Shown here: in pieces, positions 1 through 5,316 of the stretch | Layout of the letters: each line of letters starts with the position of its first letter | Numbering within the stretch: position 1 is the first letter of the stretch | Source of the DNA: an uncultured Planctomycetaceae bacterium | Lineage (GTDB): Bacteria > Planctomycetota > Planctomycetia > Pirellulales > UBA1268 | Assembly: GCA_937926325.1 (NCBI GenBank) | Contig: CALAZQ010000115.1 | Span: 1-5,316, forward strand | Reading direction: 5' to 3' | DNA length: 5,316 bases | Notes under the pieces: model-generated | Databases searched by the model: none | What the model was told of the DNA's origin: nothing | Seen by the model: only the letters and a program-made list of their open reading frames with translations | Program-made: the position numbers and the translations under genes

Positions 1-63
1 GGCCACCTCGGCGGGCACCCGCTGGCCCAGACCCCACACCTTGACGCCCTGGCCGGCCGCGGC
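1..63 (+). pseudogene. Sulfatase, N-terminal fragment (5' truncated by window, frame-broken from its 3' half)
   Basis: Reading from base 1 gives GHLGGHPLAQTPHLDALAGR followed by Gly. This matches the N-terminal segment of iduronate-2-sulfatase-like sulfatases, where 'GGHP...TPN-D-LA-RG' follows the first metal-binding Asp pair and comes shortly before the catalytic Cys/Ser-x-Pro-x-Arg motif. After the 'RG' the frame turns into low-complexity Ser/Thr/Ala/Gly sequence that does not look like a sulfatase and stops near 157. Meanwhile the C-terminal half of the same family appears in a different frame from about base 66. The expected continuation (Phe-Thr-Asn-Ala, then the CxPxR formylglycine site) is absent. 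The metal-binding Asp residues lie before base 1 and cannot be judged. This is a remnant of the same gene as the next entry, or one side of an assembly join. Confidence 0.6.
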
Positions 64-65
64 TC

Positions 66-761
66 GGCTGGCTCCGGGAGCACGACCAGTGGCGGAACAT
101 CGTCCGCAGCTACCTCGCCTGCACCAGCTTTGTCGATGCTCAGATCGGTCGGCTGCTGACCGCCCTCGATGATGCGGGCCTTACCGACAACACCATCATC
201 GTGGTCTGGGGCGACCACGGCTGGCATCTGGGCGAGAAGGCGATCACCGGCAAAAACAGTCTCTGGGATCGGGGCACCAAGGTGCCGCTCATCTTTGCCG
301 GGCCGGGCGTCACCGTTGGCCAGCGATGCAACCAGCCAGCAGAACTGCTCGACCTCTATCCCACGCTCGTCGAGCTCGCCGGGCTGCCGGCACGTAAGGA
401 CCTGGAAGGGCTCAGCCTCGTCCCGCAGCTCAGTGAAGCCACCGCCACCCGCCTCCGGCCGGCAATCACGAGTCATAATCAGGGCAATCATGCTGTCCGC
501 AGTGAACGCTGGCGATACATCCAGTACGCCGATGGCACGGAGGAACTCTATGACCTGCAGGCCGATCGTCAGGAGTGGAACAACCTGGCCACTGACCCGG
601 CCGTCGCTGATGTGCTGGCCGCCCATCGCCGCTGGCTGCCGACGATTGATCGCCCCCCTGCCCCGGGCAGTGCCCACCGGGTGTTGACCTACGCCCCGGC
701 CACCGACGAGGCGGTCTGGGAAGGCACGGTCGTCCGTCGAACCGATCCCATTCCAGAGTGA
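66..761 (+). CDS. Sulfatase, C-terminal segment (iduronate-2-sulfatase-like; lacks catalytic N-terminal core)
   Basis: This is the C-terminal part of an alkaline-phosphatase-superfamily sulfatase, which hydrolyses sulfate esters, typically on glycans and after export. The frame is sulfatase-like from about base 66. 'RSYLACTSFVDAQIGRLL' is the helix before the active-site strand. 'VVWGDHGWHLGEK' supplies the metal-site Asp (213-215) and His (216-218). 'LWDRGTKVPLIFAGPG' carries the conserved Lys (279-281). 'QPAELLDLYPTLVELAGLP' and 'GTEELYDLQADRQEWNNL' are the usual C-terminal subdomain motifs. The TGA at 759-761 gives a normal end. There is no in-frame start codon between the upstream TGA (42-44) and a GTG at 201, and that GTG lies inside the active-site strand, so no credible native start exists. 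The formylglycine Cys/Ser motif is missing, so the product as written cannot be an active sulfatase. The choice is between pseudogene and misassembly; the family call is firm, substrate unknown. Confidence 0.8.
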   Translation, partial: GWLREHDQWRNIVRSYLACTSFVDAQIGRLLTALDDAGLTDNTIIVVWGDHGWHLGEKAITGKNSLWDRGTKVPLIFAGPGVTVGQRCNQPAELLDLYPTLVELAGLPARKDLEGLSLVPQLSEATATRLRPAITSHNQGNHAVRSERWRYIQYADGTEELYDLQADRQEWNNLATDPAVADVLAAHRRWLPTIDRPPAPGSAHRVLTYAPATDEAVWEGTVVRRTDPIPE

Positions 762-765
762 ATTG

Positions 766-814
766 TTTGGCCGGGGCTGCTGGCGCCAAAAACTGCCGGT
801 GGCTGCTTACGCAG
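766..814. terminator. Possible bidirectional terminator between converging genes
   Basis: The 57-base gap between the two converging stop codons holds two weak hairpins. TTTGGC (766-771) can pair with GCCAAA (785-790) around a GC-rich loop. On the minus strand CTGC-GTAA-GCAG (814 down to 803) forms a 4-bp stem with a GNRA-type loop, and further downstream GCAG is followed directly by five T residues (792 down to 788). Stems are short and interrupted, so either could be chance. Position between convergent ends is the main support. Nothing else is visible in this gap. Confidence 0.3.
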
Positions 815-818
815 ATGG

Positions 819-3035
819 CTAGCGGTCCGCCTCGATGGCAGCAACCAGCCGCCTCACCTGCTCCAGATCGATGTCAGCCGGCTGCTGCTCCAGCAACCAC
901 CGCGCGTCGGCCAGACTCTCGTCAAGCCGATTCAGCCGACGGGCGGTCAGCATCCGCAGCACGCGACTACGGGAGGACTCGGGATCGACCGTGAGCATCG
1001 CATCGAGATACCGCAGCATGGCCGGCGTGTCGTCTTCGCGGATGGCGATCGCCAGCAGGTTGTTGAGCATCCGCGACAGGATCGACCGGGCTGAAGAGAC
1101 TTCGAGATGCCGTTCGGCCAGAATCTCTCCGCTGGTTTCGGCCAGTCGCCGGGCCAGCTCCTCACGGGAAAGCCGCCTGCCCCGCTCGAAGACATCGATC
1201 CACTCCGGTTGCCCATCAGCCCGATCGAACCGCACGATGAAATGGCCCGGAAAGCCGATGCCGTGCACCGTCAGCCCGAGCCGCTTGGCCAACTCCATGT
1301 AGACGACCGACAGGGTGATCGGGATGCCCTCGCGATCATCGAGCACCTCGTTGATGTAGCTATTGGACCGATTGTGATAGTCCCCCCGGCTGCCGTGAAA
1401 GCCACGCTCAGCGAAGAGCACGCGGTCGAGCATCTCGATGGTCTCGGCTTCAGTCGCAGTCGCCGCCAGCCGATCACCGATCGCCCCAGCCAGCCGGTCG
1501 AGTTCCGCGAGGGCGGCCTCGGCATCAACCTCCTGATTGTCCAACTGGGCGATGAGCACCGCCCCGCGAAACAGGTCGATCGGCTGCTCGGCCCCGGCTG
1601 TTACCGCTGCCAGCCGCTCGAGCACTTGGCCGTGATGGACGGCCGCAGCCAGTTCCCGCAGCTGGGCCGACCGCCGCGTGAGCCGCACCGCCTCAAGTTC
1701 GAGGGCGGTCAAGGCCGGTGGCCCGACCCTGGTCAGATCGCCAAGCAGTTCAGCCGGCGGCGGTCCCGTTCTCGGCAGATCGGTGATGGCAGCTTCGACC
1801 GCCGCCATCACCGCAGCCTCAGGACGTAGCCCGGCCACCTCACGGCCCCTGGCAAACCGGCGGAAACTCGCCTCGGTTCCGCGGAAGGCGGCCAGGCCCA
1901 CCCGGCCCTCCCGAAAGCCACGATCGGCTGAAACAATCACCTGCTCGTCGTTGACAAAGCAGGTGATCGAATCCGCCTCGACGCGAACCCGCAGGTGGTT
2001 CCACTCGCCCGGCCGATAGGCCGGGGTCTCGATCTCCTCGAGCACCTTCCAGGTGTAGACGCTCGGACCGTTAAAGCGAGTCAGCCGGAGCCGACCGTTG
2101 CTGGGATAGAACCCATAGTGTTGATCGCCCCCATCAGCCGCGAAGGCAAGCCCGGCTGCCCCCGATTCATCCTCCAGCTTCACCTGAACGGCCAGTTCGT
2201 AGGGAAGGTCTGGTGCCTCACCAGCTGCCAGGCAGAGGCTTCTGCCCCCAAAACCGCTGCCCGTTCCAGCCACCGTCAGCCGGCCGGCCCGCTGCCGCCA
2301 GCGAGCCCCGCCGACCGTGGCCCATTCCGCCGGATCGAGGGCACCGATCGTCAGCCAGCGGTCCATCACCACCGGATTGGGACTGTCGATCAGCCCTCGT
2401 AGCCGATCGACCGCCACCGCGAAGCCGAGGTTGCGGGTCACCAATGACTTGAGTGTCAGGATGCCGTGAACCCGGCCGGCCCGGTCGAGCAGCGGGCCGC
2501 CGCTGTTGCCCGATTCAATCGGGATCGCCAGCTGGATCATCTCGACGCCGTCAATGTCCCGTTGGCCCGACACCCGACCGGTCACCACACTGCGTTCGAA
2601 GCCATGAGGATTGCCGACCGCCACCACCTCCTGACCATCGGCCAGGCTGTCTGGCTCGGCCAGCGGCAGCGGCGTGAGGCCAGCCGTCTCGATCCGGATG
2701 ATCGCCAGATCGGCCGCCCGGTCGGAGGCATGTACCGTGGTCACATCGAACGACCGCCCGTCTGCCAGCTCGACTGAAATGGGCCGGGCCTCCCCGATCA
2801 CGTGCAAATTGGTGGCAATCAGGCCGTCGGCGGCAATCACGAAGCCGGTGCCGAGCCCGGCGTCGCGTTCCCCCCGGCCGGTATGGCGAATGGTCACGAC
2901 CGCCGGCCGGACGGACTCCACCAACTGCTCGACCGTCGGTGGCGTGCTGTCCTCTGCGGCAGCGGGCACCGCGGCAGCGATCGTGAGCCAGAGCCAGGCC
3001 GCCGCCTGTCGAGTCAATCTGCTGGTGGTGACCAC
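819..3035 (-). CDS. Exported multidomain protein: S1C serine protease, jelly-roll domain, SirB1/transglutaminase-like domain, TPR-like tail
   Basis: The predicted product is 738 residues. Residues 1-27 are a signal peptide: Arg6 and Arg9, a hydrophobic core AAAWLWLTIAAAV, then AAA before Glu28. Residues ~34-217 form an HtrA/trypsin-2-like protease with His78 (TNLHV), Asp109 (ADLA) and Ser178 (GNSGG), a complete triad; the PDZ domain usual after HtrA proteases is absent. Residues ~235-397 look like a concanavalin/DUF1080-type beta jelly roll (YGFYPSNGRLRLTRF, PGEWNHLRVRVE, EGRVGLAAF). After a helical linker, residues ~469-629 are SirB1-like: NSYINEVLDDREGIPITLS, FPGHF (His598) and WIDVF (Asp614). 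Residues ~644-738 match the helical TPR-like tail of SirB1 proteins (LSRMLNNLLAIAIR, YLDAMLTVDPES). A GTG start is chosen because GGGAGG lies 7 bases upstream and the signal peptide then begins at once; ATG at 3051-3053 and TTG at 3066-3068 are alternatives. Likely periplasmic; substrate unknown. Protease activity is well supported by motifs, the role of the SirB1 part is not. Confidence 0.88.
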   Translation of the reverse strand: MVTTSRLTRQAAAWLWLTIAAAVPAAAEDSTPPTVEQLVESVRPAVVTIRHTGRGERDAGLGTGFVIAADGLIATNLHVIGEARPISVELADGRSFDVTTVHASDRAADLAIIRIETAGLTPLPLAEPDSLADGQEVVAVGNPHGFERSVVTGRVSGQRDIDGVEMIQLAIPIESGNSGGPLLDRAGRVHGILTLKSLVTRNLGFAVAVDRLRGLIDSPNPVVMDRWLTIGALDPAEWATVGGARWRQRAGRLTVAGTGSGFGGRSLCLAAGEAPDLPYELAVQVKLEDESGAAGLAFAADGGDQHYGFYPSNGRLRLTRFNGPSVYTWKVLEEIETPAYRPGEWNHLRVRVEADSITCFVNDEQVIVSADRGFREGRVGLAAFRGTEASFRRFARGREVAGLRPEAAVMAAVEAAITDLPRTGPPPAELLGDLTRVGPPALTALELEAVRLTRRSAQLRELAAAVHHGQVLERLAAVTAGAEQPIDLFRGAVLIAQLDNQEVDAEAALAELDRLAGAIGDRLAATATEAETIEMLDRVLFAERGFHGSRGDYHNRSNSYINEVLDDREGIPITLSVVYMELAKRLGLTVHGIGFPGHFIVRFDRADGQPEWIDVFERGRRLSREELARRLAETSGEILAERHLEVSSARSILSRMLNNLLAIAIREDDTPAMLRYLDAMLTVDPESSRSRVLRMLTARRLNRLDESLADARWLLEQQPADIDLEQVRRLVAAIEADR

Positions 3036-3042
3036 GCCTGAT

Positions 3043-3048
3043 CCTCCC
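3043..3048 (-). promoter_or_regulatory. Shine-Dalgarno site deciding the GTG start of the protease-SirB1 gene
   Basis: On the minus strand GGGAGG is followed by 7 bases (ATCAGGC) and then GTG. This is the only strong, well-spaced ribosome-binding site in front of any gene in the window. It sits downstream of both upstream candidates, TTG (3066-3068) and ATG (3051-3053), so it argues for initiation at 3035. Confidence 0.6.
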
Positions 3049-3086
3049 GGCATGCTGCTACGTTCCAACGCCTTTCCCGCCCTTCC

Positions 3087-3092
3087 AGCATA
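3087..3092 (-). promoter_or_regulatory. -10-like box TATGCT for the protease-SirB1 gene
   Basis: The minus strand reads GGC-TATGCT-GG. It resembles a sigma70 -10 hexamer and would start transcription near 3080, leaving a leader of about 45 bases that includes the ribosome-binding site. No recognisable -35 is present; the position where one would lie (~3110-3115) is inside a 13-bp palindrome. Inferred from sequence only. Confidence 0.3.
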
Positions 3093-3106
3093 GCCGACGC
3101 AGTGGG

Positions 3107-3119
3107 CGTCCGCCGGACG
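3107..3119. repeat. 13-bp perfect palindrome in the divergent intergenic region
   Basis: CGTCCG-C-CGGACG has two 6-base arms around one central base, in the 130-base gap between divergently transcribed genes. It covers the expected -35 position of the minus-strand promoter, a typical place for an operator. No second copy was noticed. In GC-rich DNA such a palindrome can arise by chance. Confidence 0.35.
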
Positions 3120-3131
3120 GTGGGCAGTGCC

Positions 3132-3146
3132 GCCGCTTGCAGCGGC
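3132..3146. repeat. Small inverted repeat upstream of the exporter operon
   Basis: GCCGC (3132-3136) and GCGGC (3142-3146) are perfect inverted arms around the loop TTGCA. The element lies 7 bases before the plus-strand -10-like box, about where a -35 would be. It could be a protein-binding dyad or a chance product of GC-rich sequence. Confidence 0.25.
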
Positions 3147-3153
3147 CCGCCGC

Positions 3154-3159
3154 TACACT
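3154..3159 (+). promoter_or_regulatory. -10-like box TACACT for the exporter operon
   Basis: TACACT lies 6 bases before the ATG at 3166. If it is a -10 element, transcription would begin at or next to the start codon, giving a leaderless mRNA. This would fit the lack of any Shine-Dalgarno site before this gene. No good -35 at 16-18 bases spacing is visible; TTGCAG at 3137-3142 is only 11 bases upstream. Confidence 0.3.
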
Positions 3160-3165
3160 TCCGGC

Positions 3166-4302
3166 ATGTACTGGATCGCCTGGAAGATGCTGATCGGCAA
3201 CCGGGGCAAATACCTCGGCATCATCTTTGGTGTGGTCTTTGCCGCCCTGCTGATCGCCCAGCAGGCCTCGATTTTCTGCGGCCTGATGGCGTTGACCGTC
3301 AGCCAAATTCGCGATGTCGAGGGGCCGGCGATCTGGGTGATGGACGAGAATGTCCAGTTCGTCGATGACATCAAGCCGCTCAAAGACACCGAACTGTTTC
3401 GGGTGAAGGGCGTCCCCGGCGTGGACTGGGCGGTGCGGTTCTACAAAGGCATTGGCCGGGCTCGGCTGCAGGAGGGCTCGTACGAGCAGATGATCCTGTT
3501 GGGGCTCGATGATGCCACCCTGATCGGGGCTCCCCAGGATGTCTTCCTCGGCTCGATCGCCGACCTCCGGTCACCCGATGCCGTGATCATCGACGAGGCG
3601 GGCTATCGCCGGATCTGGCCCGACGAGCCGTTCCAACTGGGCCGGGTCTTCGAGATGAACGACCGCCGGGCCGTGGTTGTCGGCATCACCAAGGCGAGCC
3701 GCACCTTCCAGAGCTTTCCGATCCTCTACACCCGCTACAGCCAGGCCGTAAGGTTCGCCCCGCCGGAACGGAAGGTGCTCTCGTTCGTGCTGGCCAATCC
3801 CGAACCGGGCCTCTCGTCACAGGGAGTCTGCGACCGGATCACCACCCAGACCGGCCTGCAGGCCCTCACCCGCAGCCAGTTCATTTGGCAGACGATCTGG
3901 TACTACCTGCAGAAGACCGGCATCCCGATCAACTTTGGCATCACCGTGCTGCTCGGCTTCATCGTCGGCACCGCCATCGCCGGCCAGACCTTTTACCTGT
4001 TCACCGTGGAAAACATCCGGCAGTTCGGGGCGCTGAAGGCGATGGGGACAGGCAACAGCACGATTCTGCTGATGGTGCTGTCTCAGGCGGCCAACGTCGG
4101 GCTGATCGGCTATGGCGTCGGCGTCGGTCTGGCGGCAGCCTTCGGCTGGTGGACACAGACGACGACGCGGCTGGCGTTCTTCATGCCGTGGCAGGTACTT
4201 GGCCTGACCGCTGCCGCCGTCTTCGTGATTGTGCTGGTGGCCAGCGTGCTGTCGGTCCGCAAGGTGCTGGTGCTCGACCCGGCCATCGTCTTCCGGGGCT
4301 AG
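3166..4302 (+). CDS. ABC exporter permease, MacB/DevC type (FtsX fold)
   Basis: This 378-residue inner-membrane permease of the type VII (MacB/FtsX-like) ABC exporters passes ATPase-driven motion to a periplasmic domain. A short basic N-terminus (MYWIAWKMLIGNRGKYLG) leads into a first membrane helix at ~17-44. A periplasmic domain follows (~46-240), including GLDDATLIGAP and DAVIIDEAGYRRIWPDEPFQLG. Three more helices lie at ~254-280, 300-328 and 342-365. The cytoplasmic segment between helices 2 and 3 (ENIRQFGALKAMG, ~282-294) is the typical ATPase-coupling region of FtsX-fold permeases, and the end DPAIVFRG is also typical. Four membrane helices and this length fit DevC/MacB half-transporters without a fused ATPase. 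ATG 3166 is preferred over GTG 3127, which would add 13 residues of unrelated sequence before a good membrane-protein N-terminus. The ATPase gene begins 7 bases after the stop, so they are co-transcribed. Substrate cannot be read from sequence; the DevC label is by architecture. Confidence 0.88.
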   Translation: MYWIAWKMLIGNRGKYLGIIFGVVFAALLIAQQASIFCGLMALTVSQIRDVEGPAIWVMDENVQFVDDIKPLKDTELFRVKGVPGVDWAVRFYKGIGRARLQEGSYEQMILLGLDDATLIGAPQDVFLGSIADLRSPDAVIIDEAGYRRIWPDEPFQLGRVFEMNDRRAVVVGITKASRTFQSFPILYTRYSQAVRFAPPERKVLSFVLANPEPGLSSQGVCDRITTQTGLQALTRSQFIWQTIWYYLQKTGIPINFGITVLLGFIVGTAIAGQTFYLFTVENIRQFGALKAMGTGNSTILLMVLSQAANVGLIGYGVGVGLAAAFGWWTQTTTRLAFFMPWQVLGLTAAAVFVIVLVASVLSVRKVLVLDPAIVFRG

Positions 4303-4309
4303 CCAGCCG

Positions 4310-5032
4310 ATGCCCGCGTCTGCCCCTCCCAACACGACTGCAGCGATCACCCTGCGAGGAGTCACCAAGGAGTTCGGCCGGGGTGAGTCCCGAACGCGGG
4401 CATTGCGGGGGGTCGACCTCGACATTCCCTACGGTGAACTGCTGATGCTCGTCGGCCCCAGCGGCTGCGGCAAGACGACGCTCGTCTCGATCATGGCCGG
4501 CACCCTCGAGCCGACGGCCGGCACCGTTCGGAGCCTCGGCCACGACCTGACGGCCATGACCAACGGCCGCAAGGTGCGGTTCCGCCGCGACCATGTCGGC
4601 TTCATCTTTCAGGCAACCAACCTGCTGCCGGCGTTGTCCGCCGTGGAGAACGCTGCCGTGCCGCTGCTGATTGCCGGCTGGCAGCGCCGGCGGGCATTGC
4701 TTACGGCGGCGGCCATGCTCGACCGGCTCGGCCTCGGCGATCGGCTGACCAGCCTGCCGAGTGAACTCTCGGGCGGGCAGCAGCAGCGGGTGACGATTGC
4801 CCGCGCCTTGGTTCACGAGCCGCGGCTGCTGGTCTGCGATGAGCCGACCAGCGCCCTCGATGCCGAAAACGGGCGGATCACCATGGAACTGATCCGCGAG
4901 GTCGCCGTTCAGCCCGACCGGGCGGTGGTGGTTGTGACCCACGACCCGCGGGCCTACCCCTTCGCCGATCGCATCGCCACCATGGAAGATGGCCGGATCG
5001 AGTCGGTGACGACGGCGGTTGATCAGGCCTGA
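4310..5032 (+). CDS. ABC exporter ATPase, MacB/LolD/DevA type
   Basis: This 240-residue nucleotide-binding subunit powers the permease encoded just upstream. All ABC motifs are intact: Walker A GPSGCGKTT (49-57), Q-loop Gln101 in FIFQATNLLPALSAVEN, signature LSGGQQQR (153-160), Walker B LLVCDEPTSALD (173-184) with Asp177 and catalytic Glu178, D-loop SALD, and switch His211 in VVTHDPR. The wording 'GFIFQ-NLLPALSAVENA-PL' and 'PSELSGGQQQRV-IARAL' is characteristic of the MacB/LolD/DevA branch that works with FtsX-fold permeases, not of importer ATPases. The length is normal for a stand-alone subunit. ATG at 4310 is chosen because it follows the permease stop by 7 bases and precedes the first strand (ITLRGVTKEF) by about a dozen residues. 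An upstream in-frame ATG at 4229 would overlap the permease by 74 bases and add residues that do not look like an ABC protein. There is no clear ribosome-binding site. Expected location is the cytoplasmic face of the inner membrane. Confidence 0.93.
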   Translation: MPASAPPNTTAAITLRGVTKEFGRGESRTRALRGVDLDIPYGELLMLVGPSGCGKTTLVSIMAGTLEPTAGTVRSLGHDLTAMTNGRKVRFRRDHVGFIFQATNLLPALSAVENAAVPLLIAGWQRRRALLTAAAMLDRLGLGDRLTSLPSELSGGQQQRVTIARALVHEPRLLVCDEPTSALDAENGRITMELIREVAVQPDRAVVVVTHDPRAYPFADRIATMEDGRIESVTTAVDQA

Positions 5033-5043
5033 GGCAGCCCCGG

Positions 5044-5049
5044 TAGACT
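5044..5049 (+). promoter_or_regulatory. -10-like box TAGACT before the membrane-fusion gene
   Basis: TAGACT, preceded by GG, lies 8 bases before the ATG at 5058, inside the 25-base gap after the ATPase stop. It resembles the boxes before the permease (GCTACACT) and the protease gene (GCTATGCT). It could give the third gene its own near-leaderless start inside the operon. No -35 is visible. Confidence 0.22.
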
Positions 5050-5057
5050 GCAGGACA

Positions 5058-5316
5058 ATGAACCTGATGCTGCCCAGTTCAACGAACGCCCCCACCACTC
5101 GGCTGACCCGTCACCGCAGCCTGAGCGACTGGCTGGTGCAACTGGCGTTGCCGCTGGCGGCGCTGATGCTGCTCGGCTTTGCCGGCTGGTATGTCTGGAC
5201 CAGCCGCATGGTGGCTGACAACCCGCCGCCCCCGATCGCTCCGGCCCAGAGCCCGTTTGCCGCCACCCTTGCCGCCGCGGGCATCGTCGAGGCCCAGACA
5301 GAGAACATCGCCGTCG
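5058..5316 (+). CDS. Membrane-fusion (HlyD/DevB-type periplasmic adaptor) protein, N-terminal part, cut by window end
   Basis: Eighty-six residues are visible and the frame is open to the last base. A cytoplasmic, Thr/Arg-rich N-terminus of about 25 residues is followed by one membrane helix (~27-47, LVQLALPLAALMLLGFAGWYVW). A Pro-rich stretch (NPPPPIAPA) then leads to FAATLAAAGIVEAQTENIAV. That last segment matches the first beta strand of HlyD/DevB-type adaptors, where an 'A-G-VE---ENI-V' strand opens the barrel and lipoyl-like domain. Such adaptors link a MacB/DevC-type exporter to an outer-membrane channel or shape its periplasmic outlet. The gene starts 25 bases after the ATPase stop on the same strand, giving a permease-ATPase-adaptor operon. 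ATG 5058 is taken as the start; AGGA at 5052-5055 is too close to serve it well, but could serve the in-frame ATG at 5067 (11 bases). The hairpin and lipoyl domains needed for a full assignment lie beyond the window. Confidence 0.72.
   Translation, partial: MNLMLPSSTNAPTTRLTRHRSLSDWLVQLALPLAALMLLGFAGWYVWTSRMVADNPPPPIAPAQSPFAATLAAAGIVEAQTENIAV

Noticed and set aside
201..761. Treating the sulfatase tail as a complete gene starting at GTG 201
   Set aside because: Sulfatase-like sequence in the same frame clearly extends upstream to about base 66, and position 201 lies inside the active-site strand just before GDHG, so this GTG is not a real start.
1107..1829. Plus-strand open frame (240 codons) inside the protease-SirB1 gene
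   Set aside because: Antisense to the SirB1-like and linker domains, which carry clear family motifs. The translation has no domain, membrane or signal features.
3127..3165. Upstream GTG start for the permease
   Set aside because: It would add MPPLAAARRYTSG, which covers the inverted repeat and -10-like box. ATG 3166 starts directly at the conserved-looking amphipathic N-terminus.
3817..4425. Minus-strand open frame (202 codons) opposite the end of the permease and start of the ATPase
   Set aside because: It spans the junction of two well-supported genes on the other strand and its translation is low-complexity charged sequence.
4181..5098. Long minus-strand open frame (305 codons) opposite the ATPase gene
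   Set aside because: It is fully antisense to an ATPase with every ABC motif intact. Its translation is rich in Gly/Arg/His/Pro with no recognisable fold, the usual mirror frame in GC-rich DNA.
1..5316. CRISPR arrays, tRNA or rRNA genes, insertion sequences, tandem repeats
   Set aside because: No regularly spaced repeats, cloverleaf-like segments, transposase frames or terminal inverted repeats were seen; the window is almost fully used by the genes listed.

Overview
The window is GC-rich and tightly packed. It reads as bacterial chromosome, most likely from a planctomycete or close relative. That assignment is inference. It rests on an iduronate-2-sulfatase-like sulfatase, a large secreted multidomain protein pairing a trypsin-like protease with a SirB1/transglutaminase-like module, near-absence of Shine-Dalgarno sites, and an exporter operon of permease, ATPase and membrane-fusion protein. 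No RNA gene, insertion sequence or CRISPR array is visible.

Layout. (1) Positions 1-761, plus strand: a broken sulfatase. The first ~63 bases encode the N-terminal 'GGHP...TP-LD-LA-RG' segment in one frame. From ~66 the sequence continues in another frame with the C-terminal half of the same family. The middle, including the catalytic Cys/Ser-x-Pro-x-Arg motif, is missing, so this is an internal deletion with frameshift or a misassembly at a sequence end. (2) 762-818: a short gap between converging genes with weak terminator-like hairpins. (3) 819-3035, minus strand: a 738-residue exported protein made of signal peptide, HtrA-like serine protease, jelly-roll domain, SirB1 domain and TPR-like tail. 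(4) 3036-3165: a divergent promoter region with a 13-bp palindrome, a second small inverted repeat and -10-like boxes facing both ways. (5) 3166-5316, plus strand: an ABC exporter operon with a MacB/DevC-type permease, a MacB/LolD/DevA-type ATPase and the start of a HlyD/DevB-type membrane-fusion protein cut by the window end.

How they fit. The three exporter genes should form one machine: the ATPase drives the FtsX-fold permease, and the membrane-fusion protein links it to the cell envelope. The divergent protease-SirB1 gene shares their intergenic region and its product also works outside the cytoplasm, so shared control is possible but not shown. The sulfatase belongs to a separate converging unit. 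The most interesting items are the protease/jelly-roll/SirB1/TPR fusion and the collapsed sulfatase.
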